From Gracilibacillus salitolerans (GTDB lineage Bacteria; Bacillota; Bacilli; Bacillales; Amphibacillaceae): a DNA stretch of 64,000 bases. Position numbers and translations under genes: made by a program. Position 1 is the stretch's first letter, and the number at the start of each line of letters is the position of its first letter. The notes beneath the pieces were generated by a model. The model was not told the DNA's origin and ran no database searches. It saw only the letters and a list, made by a program, of their open reading frames with translations. Shown here in pieces: positions 1 to 8,955 of the stretch. Location of the stretch: positions 4,216,001 through 4,280,000 of the forward strand of contig NZ_CP045915.1 in assembly GCF_009650095.1 (NCBI RefSeq). Reading direction: 5' to 3'.

Positions 1-1518
1 GTCCATCCAAAATAATCGATTTACAGCAGGTATGATTTTGGATGCTTCGCGTAATCCCGTTAGAAACTTCCCCGCATGTGCTTTTCCATAAGGTTCCTGT
101 AATAAATGTTCCCAAACCTCATCCTCTATATCTGGGTTATAAGATAAGCGTCCCCATAATTGAAATTGAAATAAATGTTTTTCGAAATCATATGTCCATG
201 TCTTATGTCCATAATTAACATGCTGAAAATCTTTTCCCCATATATAGCCATCTGCCCCCCAATAAAAGCCTTTCACATAAGGTTTTAGCATTCCTTTCAC
301 ATAAGCACGGACGTAATCCGGCTCCCCCCACCGGAAGGTAAATACATCATCATTTCTCACCGTATAAAGTACTTGAGTCTTTTCGAGGTCAATCCCTTTC
401 CACGCCCCCCATAATTTTTCGAATTGAGGCTCAGAGTGAGAATAACAGTGAGCATTAGAATATTTCCAACTAATATATAAATCTTTGGAATCAAACTGTT
501 CTTGTATGACATCTTTTATTTCTCTTCCCGCACTTTGCATATTAGTACGGTGGATAAATGAAATTTGACGTCCTGATTCCTTAATCGCTTTTATATAAGT
601 TTCTGCAATCCAAGCTTCCTTCTCATATCCGGTGCCATCCATCCATTCGCTTGCCGAAGTCCCGATACCTTTTAAATCAGGATAAGTAAGGAGTACTTGC
701 AAAATCATTTCATAAAAATAATCTTTAATTATTTCTGATGTTTCTCTGAATCGATTTAGCGTGGTGCCCACTCTATGAATCAGATGGTCATACATATTTC
801 CAAATTCACCTACAGAGGAAGGATAACCAAGACCAGTTGCTACTTCTGGTAACAATCTAATATTCCAAGTAAATAAAAATATGTCGATACCTCTATCCTT
901 TGCATACTTCATTAAATTTCTGAAGAATTGTATATTTGCTTTGATTTTTTGATCATCATAAGGATTTGCTTCTCTATATTTCGATGATACAACCATTAAA
1001 TGAAATGGGTGTTCTGACCATAAACTCAAGCAATTATAACGATTTTTTGCTAACATATCGATATAAGGACGCCAATATTCCATGTTCATACACGTATCTT
1101 CATTTTCAAGCAAAGCATCGCCCTGATCGAAAGGAGCATAGGGCAAATTATACTTAATGCCTCGCATCTGAAGGCTTGGTTTTTGACTTATTTGTTCATC
1201 AGCTAATAATTGTTTTCCACGCTCGATACACTCTGCCCACTCTAGACATCCATACATGACCCCTCGGGAATCTTTACCCTCTATAATAATTAGTTGATCT
1301 TTTCGTCTAATTAAAAACGCTTCATCCTCAAAATTATAGGATTCATTGATTTTTCGTTCATCCACTTTTCGAACTACAATGCCTTTTGATGGATATAAGG
1401 TCGTTACATGTTTCTCATATTGTTCTACATAAAATATATCCCTCCGAAGTAAACCTTTTTTTATCTGATCTACACCAAATTGAATGACAGGATCACTAGA
1501 ATCATAAACAAGTTTCAA
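1..1518 (-). CDS. Large glycosidase-like protein (GH67/alpha-glucuronidase-like architecture), 3' end beyond window
   Basis: An open frame of 506 codons runs from a TTG at 1518, preceded by AAGGAGG at good spacing, to the left window edge without a stop, so the C-terminus is missing. The N-terminal ~115 residues look like the small alpha/beta domain that precedes the catalytic barrel in GH67/GH20-type enzymes (a SRGVMYGCLEW segment), followed by a TIM-barrel-like part rich in Trp and Asp (LLAKNRYNCLSLW, IFLFTWNIRLLP, KGIGTSASEWMD). A C-terminal stretch with QLWGRLSYNPD closely matches YRLWGRLLYNPD in the 10368-12983 protein, so the two are paralogues. The downstream position of a YesS-like regulator suggests plant cell-wall glycan breakdown; it has no signal peptide and is probably cytoplasmic. 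The exact substrate is unknown. Confidence 0.75.
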   Translation of the reverse strand, partial: MKLVYDSSDPVIQFGVDQIKKGLLRRDIFYVEQYEKHVTTLYPSKGIVVRKVDERKINESYNFEDEAFLIRRKDQLIIIEGKDSRGVMYGCLEWAECIERGKQLLADEQISQKPSLQMRGIKYNLPYAPFDQGDALLENEDTCMNMEYWRPYIDMLAKNRYNCLSLWSEHPFHLMVVSSKYREANPYDDQKIKANIQFFRNLMKYAKDRGIDIFLFTWNIRLLPEVATGLGYPSSVGEFGNMYDHLIHRVGTTLNRFRETSEIIKDYFYEMILQVLLTYPDLKGIGTSASEWMDGTGYEKEAWIAETYIKAIKESGRQISFIHRTNMQSAGREIKDVIQEQFDSKDLYISWKYSNAHCYSHSEPQFEKLWGAWKGIDLEKTQVLYTVRNDDVFTFRWGEPDYVRAYVKGMLKPYVKGFYWGADGYIWGKDFQHVNYGHKTWTYDFEKHLFQFQLWGRLSYNPDIEDEVWEHLLQEPYGKAHAGKFLTGLREASKIIPAVNRLFWMD

Positions 1519-1588
1519 TCAAGCTTTCCTCCTTCCGCTAAAAAAGAAGCTATAAAAATTGAAAAGATTGTACGATTTATTACATTTC

Positions 1589-1617
1589 ATTATAGAGGCC
1601 AACCTATACGGCAATAA
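1589..1617 (-). promoter_or_regulatory. Putative promoter of the partial glycosidase gene
   Basis: On the minus strand a perfect -10 (TATAAT, 1594-1589) stands 17 bp from a TTATTG -35-like hexamer (1617-1612). The -35 lies inside the regulatory motif at 1610-1631, as expected for a weak promoter needing an AraC-type activator. Confidence 0.5.
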
Positions 1618-1631
1618 ACAGACAAGTTTTG
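1610..1631 (-). promoter_or_regulatory. Shared regulatory motif, locus 1, gene-proximal copy
   Basis: The minus strand reads CAAAACTTGTCTG then TTTATTGCC. Closely related copies lie before the racemase-family gene (10121-10142) and the 871-aa glycosidase gene (13118-13139). It overlaps the -35 region. I infer that it is an activator site of the neighbouring YesS-like AraC regulator. Confidence 0.55.
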
Positions 1632-1661
1632 TGTAATTTACACATCATTTATTTGTGTAAA
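1631..1661. promoter_or_regulatory. Overlapping palindromes upstream of the partial glycosidase gene
   Basis: GTGTAATTTACAC (1631-1643) is a near-perfect palindrome, and TTTACACA (1637-1644) pairs with TGTGTAAA (1654-1661) across a 9-nt loop. The arrangement looks like an operator for a dimeric regulator. It abuts the shared regulatory motif. Confidence 0.35.
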
Positions 1662-1719
1662 GGAATAGCATAAAAAAACGTTAATTACCTTGTTTACTGA
1701 TGGACATTTATTTATTAGT

Positions 1720-1741
1720 CAAAAACTGTCTGATAAAATGT
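1720..1741 (+). promoter_or_regulatory. Shared regulatory motif, locus 1, distal copy (opposite orientation)
   Basis: The plus strand reads CAAAAACTGTCTGAT followed by AAAATGT, matching the CAAAANNTGTCT core of the proximal copy in inverted orientation, with 88 nt between the two. The rest of the 319-bp gap at 1519-1837 holds the promoter and the regulator gene's terminator. Confidence 0.4.
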
Positions 1742-1777
1742 CAATTTCCGTCTATAAGAAAACCTAACTGAAAATGC

Positions 1778-1836
1778 AAAAAATCGGTCATTCTCTTCTT
1801 AAACGTTTTCGTTATAGAAGAAAATGACCGATTTAA
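1778..1836 (-). terminator. Rho-independent terminator of the YesS-like regulator gene
   Basis: On the minus strand AAATCGGTCATT pairs with AATGACCGATTT, extended by TTCTTCT/AGAAGA, and is followed by a T-run. It starts right after the regulator's stop codon. Confidence 0.75.
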
Positions 1837-1837
1837 C

Positions 1838-4150
1838 TTAGCGATGTTCCTTTTTATATTGACTAATTGTCATCTTTACATATCTTTGAAACAGGCGATT
1901 TAAATTTCGTTCAGAGTACCCTATCGCCTCTGCTATTTCACATACACGGGTATCCGATTCAATACATAAGCTTTTCGCTTTTTCCACTTTTCGTTTTAAT
2001 ACAAAATCTCTAAAATTAATTCCCACCTCTTTCTTAAATAATCGACTTAAATAAGAAGGAGTTAAATTCACCATATCAGCGCATTGTGAAAGTGTTATAT
2101 CTTCAGAAATATTCTCTTTTATATATTGACATACTTGTTTAACTGATAATGTACCTGGTGAAAATTCAGTATCATCATTTAATCGTTGGTATAAAGGAAA
2201 TAATTGCTCTTTAAACCATTTATTTATTTCATCAATAGTATGGAGGGATTTTAACTCCCCAAACAAATCTGCTTCAAAAATATCCATCACACTGTTCCCT
2301 TTCTTTTCAAGGGACAATATTATGGAAGATAGTAAGAGATGGAAACATTGATAAATACTATTGTAAGACTCAAATGAAGCAGTTGCCTTAATAAATTCAT
2401 CTAGGGTTTTCTCGGCTTGATCGATATCCCCCACCTTTAGAGAATCAAGAACTCTAGTTTCAAATTCTCTTGGATAAAAAAACATCCCTTTTTTCTTTGA
2501 GAATTCTAAATCATCAATAAATAGAATGGAGTCTATATTTTTATAAAGGCGATATTTAAGTGCTTCTAAAGCTTCTTTATAAGAATGAGAGACTCCAATT
2601 ACACCTTTATATACATTTCCAACACCAATAGAAGTATTTATAGATAAATATTTTCGAATTACATCGCGCAGTTGTGCAGCGGTTTGATGTAATTTTTCCT
2701 TTATTTCATCATTGATCAAGTCTTCTTCGAAATGAAAAATAGCAATTAGGTTATTCTCTGCATTATTGAGATCGATACCATCATAACATTGTTCATTGTC
2801 TATTAATTCCATTAAGATGTTTCTAACAGCATAAAGTAGAATCGGTTTATCTCCATCTTCAATTCTCATTTTATCTTCATAACTACCTAAATTGATCACC
2901 ATAGCTACATATTGTTTTTTTATGGGAATGTTATATTGCTTACACTGTCTATAGAACTGATTATTAATAGTAAAATTCCCATCTAGGATTTGCTGAAAAA
3001 ACCATTCTTTTAAAGTAGGTTCAATTTGTTCTTGATAATTTCTAAGTTTTTGTTTTTCTTTATTTAGATTGCTCAAGCTATCTCTAATAATATTTATTTC
3101 ATTTTTTTGGTCGTTCATTACACTTTCTTCGTTCAATGATTTAGTATAATTCAATAATTGCTTAATAGGAGAGTATGCACGGCGCGTAGTATAAAAGGTT
3201 AATAAAATACCTACTCCTAAAAAAAATAATACAGATGACAGGATCATCCATCTGAAAAATTGAGTTAATTCAGTAATGGATGATTTCTGAACCATAGATA
3301 GATAGATTCGATCAAACCTAGGCACTATATCATAAACATATAACGTTTCATTGCCATTTTGATTATCTGCATAGAACGTGCCCTGATTAGATTTACTTTC
3401 TTTTATTTTGTTTAAAACACTCTCAGTGTAAAGATGTTTCTCGCCATTTATCTGGTCAAAAAGCATATTGTTTTGAGAATCTAACACTAAGGACGTTATG
3501 TGCTCTTGACTTGGGAAGTAATCTTGAAATAGTTCTTTCTTTACCTGGATGACAAGCAATCCTTGTGAGGATGTTGTGTGCAATACAGGTAGTTTGCGAA
3601 AATAGGAGATATATCCTTCGTCATCCGCAACAGGTAAATACTTCCAACCAACTTTAGGTTGTTCATCCATCACCTTTTCTACATCTTTAATATATTTAAA
3701 TGATCCACCTTTAATGAAACCGTATTCATTAGAAAGAGCAAAATTATATTCTGTATTATAGTAATAAATCTCATCGATAAAACTATTTTCTGTTTTCTTC
3801 ACCTTAAATTTTTCAAGAATTTCTAGGTGATTCATTATCCGATTATTAAATTGGTTTAAGGTGAAAGAATCATGGATAAGTGGGTCTGTAGCTATTTGAT
3901 GCGATTCTAATTCTATTTCTTCCATTAATCGTTCCACACGTTCTTTAAAAAGTATTAAAGAGGATCGTGTGTCATTATTGATGTCCTCTGTTAATGAACT
4001 ATTGAAAACATAATAATATACACCACCAATTAAAATAATTGGAATACATGCTGATAGACAACCAATCCAAATCAAACGATAATAATAGCTTTTGTGGTTT
4101 CTATTTTGGTTGGTTCTTAATAGGGGGATTTTTCTTAACCAATTAACCAT
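1838..4150 (-). CDS. YesS-like membrane-anchored AraC/XylS-family transcriptional regulator
   Basis: A protein of 770 residues from ATG at 4150 (upstream in-frame GTG codons overlap the GGTGAT ribosome site). It has a transmembrane helix near residues 26-48, an extracytoplasmic sensor region of ~245 residues, a second membrane helix near 295-317, a cytoplasmic linker, and a C-terminal AraC DNA-binding domain (~670-768) with the two helix-turn-helix units (ITLSQCADMVNLTPSYLSRLFK and CEIAEAIGYSERNLNRLF regions). Length, layout and position beside an LplABC-like importer match Bacillus subtilis YesS (about 760 aa), a regulator of pectin/rhamnogalacturonan use. Probably senses an oligosaccharide or the binding-protein complex outside the cell and activates the promoters carrying the shared motif (inference). 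Confidence 0.85.
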   Translation of the reverse strand: MVNWLRKIPLLRTNQNRNHKSYYYRLIWIGCLSACIPIILIGGVYYYVFNSSLTEDINNDTRSSLILFKERVERLMEEIELESHQIATDPLIHDSFTLNQFNNRIMNHLEILEKFKVKKTENSFIDEIYYYNTEYNFALSNEYGFIKGGSFKYIKDVEKVMDEQPKVGWKYLPVADDEGYISYFRKLPVLHTTSSQGLLVIQVKKELFQDYFPSQEHITSLVLDSQNNMLFDQINGEKHLYTESVLNKIKESKSNQGTFYADNQNGNETLYVYDIVPRFDRIYLSMVQKSSITELTQFFRWMILSSVLFFLGVGILLTFYTTRRAYSPIKQLLNYTKSLNEESVMNDQKNEINIIRDSLSNLNKEKQKLRNYQEQIEPTLKEWFFQQILDGNFTINNQFYRQCKQYNIPIKKQYVAMVINLGSYEDKMRIEDGDKPILLYAVRNILMELIDNEQCYDGIDLNNAENNLIAIFHFEEDLINDEIKEKLHQTAAQLRDVIRKYLSINTSIGVGNVYKGVIGVSHSYKEALEALKYRLYKNIDSILFIDDLEFSKKKGMFFYPREFETRVLDSLKVGDIDQAEKTLDEFIKATASFESYNSIYQCFHLLLSSIILSLEKKGNSVMDIFEADLFGELKSLHTIDEINKWFKEQLFPLYQRLNDDTEFSPGTLSVKQVCQYIKENISEDITLSQCADMVNLTPSYLSRLFKKEVGINFRDFVLKRKVEKAKSLCIESDTRVCEIAEAIGYSERNLNRLFQRYVKMTISQYKKEHR

Positions 4151-4250
4151 ATATATCACCACTTTTTAATATAATACGTGAGTAGTTTTAATAATAGTAT
4201 TCAGTATTCCATCATAAAATTCCTTCTTTAAAATATGATTTAAACTTTTT

Positions 4251-4290
4251 AAAAGAGCCCTTTCATTCTATTCTAGAGTGAAAGGGCTTA
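4251..4290 (-). terminator. Terminator after the LplA-like binding protein gene
   Basis: Minus strand AGCCCTTTCA pairs with TGAAAGGGCT over a 13-nt loop and is followed by CTTTT. It separates the transport operon from the YesS-like regulator gene. Confidence 0.75.
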
Positions 4291-4326
4291 TAATCTCTCT
4301 TTCTACTTAATTAATAATTTTATATC

Positions 4327-5877
4327 TTAACTATTCTCAAATGCTTCAAATGCTTCATTGAACTCTTGGAATGCCTTCTTAATTTCCTCTTGATTTCGTA
4401 AGGTGTTGATATACCCTTCAAATTCTTCCATAGAAATATCACCTACAATCGCTTCTACAACTCTACTCTCCCATTCATTTTGATACCTTGGCCATGCGTC
4501 TACCCAAGTATCAGAATGTAAATAAGAAAATATGTTTACTTTCCCAACTTCACTATAATGTTCGGTATCGGCCAGGATTTGTTCATTGTACTCTTGTGGT
4601 GCATTTTTATCAAAACTCTTCCACCAGTCATTATAAGTTAATGGTACAGGTTGCTGAGCAGACGTCCCGATTTGAACGGCAAGTTCTTCATTCATCACTT
4701 TATATCCATTTTCATCTTCTTCATGATGAACTCCCTCTTCACCGAAGAAGATAAATTCAAAAAACTCTTCAGTATTCGTAAATTCAAAGTAATCTAATAT
4801 CTGCTTAACTTTTTCTTCGGATAATTCATTAGATAGCATCAGTGCACCATATACGCCGGACTCAAGTTGCACAGCTGGTCCTGCAGGTCCTTCTAGTTCA
4901 ACAATCATTACTTCTCCTTCGGGTTCTGTTTTCTTAATGGACTCTTCGAACATCCATGCACGCCATATATTTCGAATATAAGCTCCTGCTCGACCTGATT
5001 CAAATAGCTCTTGTGTTTGTGTCCGACTCATCGTAGCAAATTCATCAGGCAGCACATCGCGTTCATATAAATCCCTGAAATATTCTACTGTATCAATATA
5101 ACCATCACTCAAATTTACATGAATCAGCCCACCGTCATCATCATATGTTGGATCTAAAGCACCAAACCCAGCCAAAAAGGCGTTATGAATACCTGTTCCT
5201 CCATAAGAGTGTACGTGTCCCATGGTATCATCTTCACCGTTTCCATCTGGGTCTTCTTTAACCATAGCTTCTAGTGTATCAGCAAATTCATCTAAAGTAG
5301 TTGGTTCTGGTAGTCCTAGATTATCTAACCAATCTTTACGAAGTTTTATACCTTGATCGACACTTGGTCTATTTCGTGGAATACCATATGTTTCACCATC
5401 TAAGTTTGCAACTTGCCAAGCATTAGGACTTGCATTGTCTCTTAGATTTGGATAATCACTAAAGTCACCCAAAAATTGTCCAACTTCCCAAAAAGCACCA
5501 TTGTTAATAGCTTTAATTAAGTTAGGTGAATTAACATTTGGTGCCCATAATACATCAGGTAAGTCACCAGAAGATAAAACTAAATCAAATTTAGTTTCAA
5601 AGTCACCGGATGGTACCCATTCTATATCTAATTTAGTATTAGTTTTTTCTTGAAAAGCTGTCCAAAACTCATTATTCATATCTGGAACTTCTTCAAACAA
5701 TGGTAGAATCATGCTTATTTCCAACGGTTCTTCACTACCTGATCCATTATCTGATTCATTATCTGTAGTGTCTTCACTTGATGAATCTGATGAAGTCTCA
5801 GAATCATCACTACACCCTACTAATAATCCAAATGCTAACAGCACAAATAACAACTGCTTTCTAAATGGGTTTTTCAT
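4327..5877 (-). CDS. LplA-like extracellular sugar-binding lipoprotein (ABC importer)
   Basis: A 516-residue family-1 solute-binding protein. The ATG at 5877 follows AGGAGGG; the upstream GTG lies within the ribosome site. A signal peptide ends in a lipobox LLVGC with lipidated Cys22, followed by a Ser/Asp/Glu-rich linker. The mature protein shows features of large oligosaccharide-binding proteins (SSGDLPDVLWAPNV, NGAFWEVGQF). Such proteins deliver oligosaccharides to the two permeases encoded just upstream. It is the last gene before a terminator. No ATPase gene is present, so a shared MsmX-type ATPase elsewhere is expected (inference from B. subtilis). Confidence 0.88.
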   Translation of the reverse strand: MKNPFRKQLLFVLLAFGLLVGCSDDSETSSDSSSEDTTDNESDNGSGSEEPLEISMILPLFEEVPDMNNEFWTAFQEKTNTKLDIEWVPSGDFETKFDLVLSSGDLPDVLWAPNVNSPNLIKAINNGAFWEVGQFLGDFSDYPNLRDNASPNAWQVANLDGETYGIPRNRPSVDQGIKLRKDWLDNLGLPEPTTLDEFADTLEAMVKEDPDGNGEDDTMGHVHSYGGTGIHNAFLAGFGALDPTYDDDGGLIHVNLSDGYIDTVEYFRDLYERDVLPDEFATMSRTQTQELFESGRAGAYIRNIWRAWMFEESIKKTEPEGEVMIVELEGPAGPAVQLESGVYGALMLSNELSEEKVKQILDYFEFTNTEEFFEFIFFGEEGVHHEEDENGYKVMNEELAVQIGTSAQQPVPLTYNDWWKSFDKNAPQEYNEQILADTEHYSEVGKVNIFSYLHSDTWVDAWPRYQNEWESRVVEAIVGDISMEEFEGYINTLRNQEEIKKAFQEFNEAFEAFENS

Positions 5878-5951
5878 TTTCACCCTCCTAATATTCTAAT
5901 ATGGAATAACTTATCAATGAATTCTTGTAAACTAGTTAATCTAAGATGAAA

Positions 5952-6968
5952 TTAGTCTTTAATATGGTTCTCCCATGCCTTTAAATCTAACAGACCAAGT
6001 CCCATACCAAAACCCGCTTCACTCGTGTAGGTGTTCACCATAAATGCTAACCATTTGCCATTTGGACTCACATTAGAATTACTTGCTCTCCATGGTACAT
6101 GGTTAATCATTCCTGTCATACGAAGACGTTCTCCAGAACCATCCAATTTTAACTTCCAAAGATCAATAGGTGGATAAAAATTATCATAATCACATGATGA
6201 CTCTAAACATATATATTCACCATCTGGAAAGATCCCTTCAGGTTCATTATGTGTAAGTGGTTCATCAATATAAGTGCGAACCTTTCCAGTTTCAACCTCC
6301 ACCCCTTTGACCACACATTTCCAATCTTCAGGTGTTTTCCAAGGACTACCAACATATTCTGCCATAATTACTTCTGAATCATTAAAGCGGAAGTCTTGGG
6401 GTTCAGGAGCTCTTCCACGTTCATTCTCATAAATTAATTTTTCTGGACCTAATGTCGGACCATCTTCGCTATAGATAATCTCTGTAACAAAACACTTATA
6501 ATCTCTTCTACTACCAATATTCGGATCATTGCCACCATGAACAGCATACGTAATCTTATTACTAATAGTAGATACACCGCAACCTTCTGAAATTCTTCTT
6601 CCCAAGGGCCTCGGTGGGTTCTTTGCATCTTTATCCATTATCCAAAGCTCTGACTCTAGATGGCGACTAACTTCTCTATCTTTGAACTGTTTTGGACCAA
6701 TTAAAATGTAATCACCATTAGGAAGATACAGCACTCTCAAAAAAGAATGATAATCTCCTAAATTCTTAGTTAAATTACGTACTTTTCTAGTTTCTACATC
6801 AATTTCACATATATCTCCATAATTTTTATCAATGAAAGCAATTCGTTTCCCATCTGGTGACCAATAAGGACGTTCACCATATTCTAATAATTTTTCATGA
6901 AACTTAGGCGGATTGTTTAACACATGAGTTCCCTCGAACGGTTTATTGTCCACTTTATGAATAGTCAT
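5952..6968 (-). CDS. Beta-propeller (TolB/oligogalacturonate-lyase-like) protein, cytoplasmic
   Basis: A 338-residue protein; ATG at 6968 follows GGGGAG. It has PD40-type blades (PYWSPDGKRIAFID, NGKWLAFMVN, YLPNGDYILIG) with alternating His/Asp/Trp-rich loops, and no signal peptide. Intracellular seven-bladed propellers of this kind include oligogalacturonate lyases, but diagnostic catalytic residues could not be assigned, so the enzymatic role is a guess. It sits between a permease gene and the binding-protein gene in the importer operon, implying that it acts on the imported oligosaccharide. Confidence 0.6.
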   Translation of the reverse strand: MTIHKVDNKPFEGTHVLNNPPKFHEKLLEYGERPYWSPDGKRIAFIDKNYGDICEIDVETRKVRNLTKNLGDYHSFLRVLYLPNGDYILIGPKQFKDREVSRHLESELWIMDKDAKNPPRPLGRRISEGCGVSTISNKITYAVHGGNDPNIGSRRDYKCFVTEIIYSEDGPTLGPEKLIYENERGRAPEPQDFRFNDSEVIMAEYVGSPWKTPEDWKCVVKGVEVETGKVRTYIDEPLTHNEPEGIFPDGEYICLESSCDYDNFYPPIDLWKLKLDGSGERLRMTGMINHVPWRASNSNVSPNGKWLAFMVNTYTSEAGFGMGLGLLDLKAWENHIKD

Positions 6969-7008
6969 TTTCTTCTCCCCTTTCAATATATATATTAACT
7001 ATTCCTGC

Positions 7009-7890
7009 TTACCCTTTGACTGAACCTAACATCACCCCTTTGGCAAAGTATTTTTGCAGGAATGGATAAACAACTAATATTGGTAGTATCGCTAACACTA
7101 TAGATGCCATTCTAATCGTTTCTTGTGGTAGCGCTGCTTGATCTCCTGTAGCTCCGGCTTGACCGATTGCGTTTGATCCAGAATCAATAACTAATGTTTT
7201 AATCAAAACTTGCAATGTCCACATCGATGAGTCTGTAAGATAAATTAATGCATTAAAGTAGGTGTTCCAATGAGCAACTGCAAAAAACAAAGTAAATGTA
7301 GCAATAGCAGGTTTTGATAACGGAATTATTATTCTCAAAAACACTCCAATATCGTTACAACCATCTATTCGTGCAGCTTCTTCCAACTCATATGGAAGAG
7401 CTTCAATAAAACTTTTAATAATAATGAGGCTCCATGCATTCGTTAGAGCAACCAAAATTAATGACCAGTGATTATTAATTAATCCAAGCCCTTGTACTAA
7501 CAAATAGTTAGGAACAATACCTGGGTTAAAGACTAATGTGAAAACTACGGCATAAAGAATAATAGTACGGCCTGGTAAAGACTTTCTCGACAATCCATAT
7601 GCCATCGTAAAGGTAACAACTATATTGAGTATGGTTCCCACGATCGTGATGTAAATCGTATTTTTTAAGGCACTCAAAAAACTATTAGTTGATAAAAGAT
7701 ACATATACGAATCCAATGAAAATTTCTCAGGGATAATATTAAATTTAAAAGGGACATACACTTCAGGATCAGTTAGAGACACGCTTACAACATATAGAAA
7801 AGGAGCCAAGCACATTAGAGAGATTAAAGTAACTAATGTATAATTAATATAGTCACCTAACGATAATCGTTTCTGTGGTATAAAACTCAT
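7009..7890 (-). CDS. LplC/YtcP-like carbohydrate ABC transporter permease (MalG type)
   Basis: A 293-residue inner-membrane permease. The in-frame ATG at 7890 is preceded by AAAGGAGG at 7-nt spacing, so the ~26 extra upstream codons are not used. Six predicted membrane helices and the cytoplasmic EAA loop (ELEEAARIDGCNDIGVF) are visible; the protein ends in GVMLGSVKG, a tail typical of this permease class. It pairs with the permease at 7981-8937 to form the channel of the importer. Confidence 0.9.
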   Translation of the reverse strand: MSFIPQKRLSLGDYINYTLVTLISLMCLAPFLYVVSVSLTDPEVYVPFKFNIIPEKFSLDSYMYLLSTNSFLSALKNTIYITIVGTILNIVVTFTMAYGLSRKSLPGRTIILYAVVFTLVFNPGIVPNYLLVQGLGLINNHWSLILVALTNAWSLIIIKSFIEALPYELEEAARIDGCNDIGVFLRIIIPLSKPAIATFTLFFAVAHWNTYFNALIYLTDSSMWTLQVLIKTLVIDSGSNAIGQAGATGDQAALPQETIRMASIVLAILPILVVYPFLQKYFAKGVMLGSVKG

Positions 7891-7980
7891 AATAAAAACC
7901 TCCTTGAATAAAGGTAACGCCCTGGCTAAAAGTGAAATAGAGTAAGTGGAGTTGTACGTTGAAGACACTGAGCTACTTTG

Positions 7981-8937
7981 TTACATGATACCTTCGCCTC
8001 CAAACCTTTTAGACAGCCAGTTGGCTCCTAGAACCATTATTAAACCAACAATCCCTTTAAACATCCCTACTGCTACACCTATACTTGTATCACCCCTAAG
8101 TATCCCTTGCATATAAGCATAAGTGTCAAATACGTCCCCAACATTCATTACCAACGGATTCAACATGAGTAGAATTTGTTCAAAACCAACATCCATCATA
8201 TTACCTAAACGCAAGATTAATAAGATAATAATGACATGTCTAATAGCTGGTAATGTAATATGCCATATTTGACGTAAACGATTCGCCCCGTCTACCACAG
8301 CCGCTTCATAAAGACTAGGGTTAACACCTGCGATCGCAGCTAAAAATATGATGGTACCCCAACCAGCATCCTTCCATATATTTTGGAGAGTGATAATAAC
8401 CCAAAATAATTTATCATTAGATAGAAAAGCGAAAGTTTGACCGGTAAGGTTATTTAAAAGCTTATTTAACGCACCTATATCAGTCGATAACATAAAGAAT
8501 GTTAAACCTGCTACAACCACCCATGATAAAAAGTGAGGAAGGTAAACAATGGACTGATTAAGACGTTTAAATGCACTATGCCGAATTTCGTTGAGCATTA
8601 AGGCCAAAATAATTGGTACAGGAAAAAAAAGAATTAAACTCATAAAATTAATCACTAATGTATTACGTAATAAAATATAAAAATAGTCGTAAGTAAATAG
8701 ATCCTTAAAGTGCTTGAAGCCCACCCATTCACTACCAAAGATTCCATCATAGGGATTATAATCTTGAAATGCTATCGTCAGTCCCCACATGGGTGCGTAA
8801 CGAAAAATGATAAAGTAAAAAATACCTGGTAACATTAATAGATAAAAATACCTGTGTAAATAGATCCTGTGCCAAAAATTTTGTAACTTTGAATGGTTTC
8901 TTTTGGTTTGAATCGTCTCCACTTCAGTTGGTGGCAA
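7981..8937 (-). CDS. LplB/YteP-like carbohydrate ABC transporter permease (MalF type)
   Basis: A ~318-residue permease with six membrane helices and an EAA loop (SLYEAAVVDGANRLRQIW). The family signature RYAPMWGLTIAFQDYNP near the N-terminus is typical of LplB-like proteins. A TTG at 8937 has AAAGGGG at 8-nt spacing; a GTG three codons upstream (8946) lies in that ribosome site and is less likely. It follows the enolase-family gene by 18 nt and precedes its partner permease. Confidence 0.88.
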   Translation of the reverse strand: MPPTEVETIQTKRNHSKLQNFWHRIYLHRYFYLLMLPGIFYFIIFRYAPMWGLTIAFQDYNPYDGIFGSEWVGFKHFKDLFTYDYFYILLRNTLVINFMSLILFFPVPIILALMLNEIRHSAFKRLNQSIVYLPHFLSWVVVAGLTFFMLSTDIGALNKLLNNLTGQTFAFLSNDKLFWVIITLQNIWKDAGWGTIIFLAAIAGVNPSLYEAAVVDGANRLRQIWHITLPAIRHVIIILLILRLGNMMDVGFEQILLMLNPLVMNVGDVFDTYAYMQGILRGDTSIGVAVGMFKGIVGLIMVLGANWLSKRFGGEGIM

Positions 8938-8955
8938 TTTTGACACCCCTTTGCT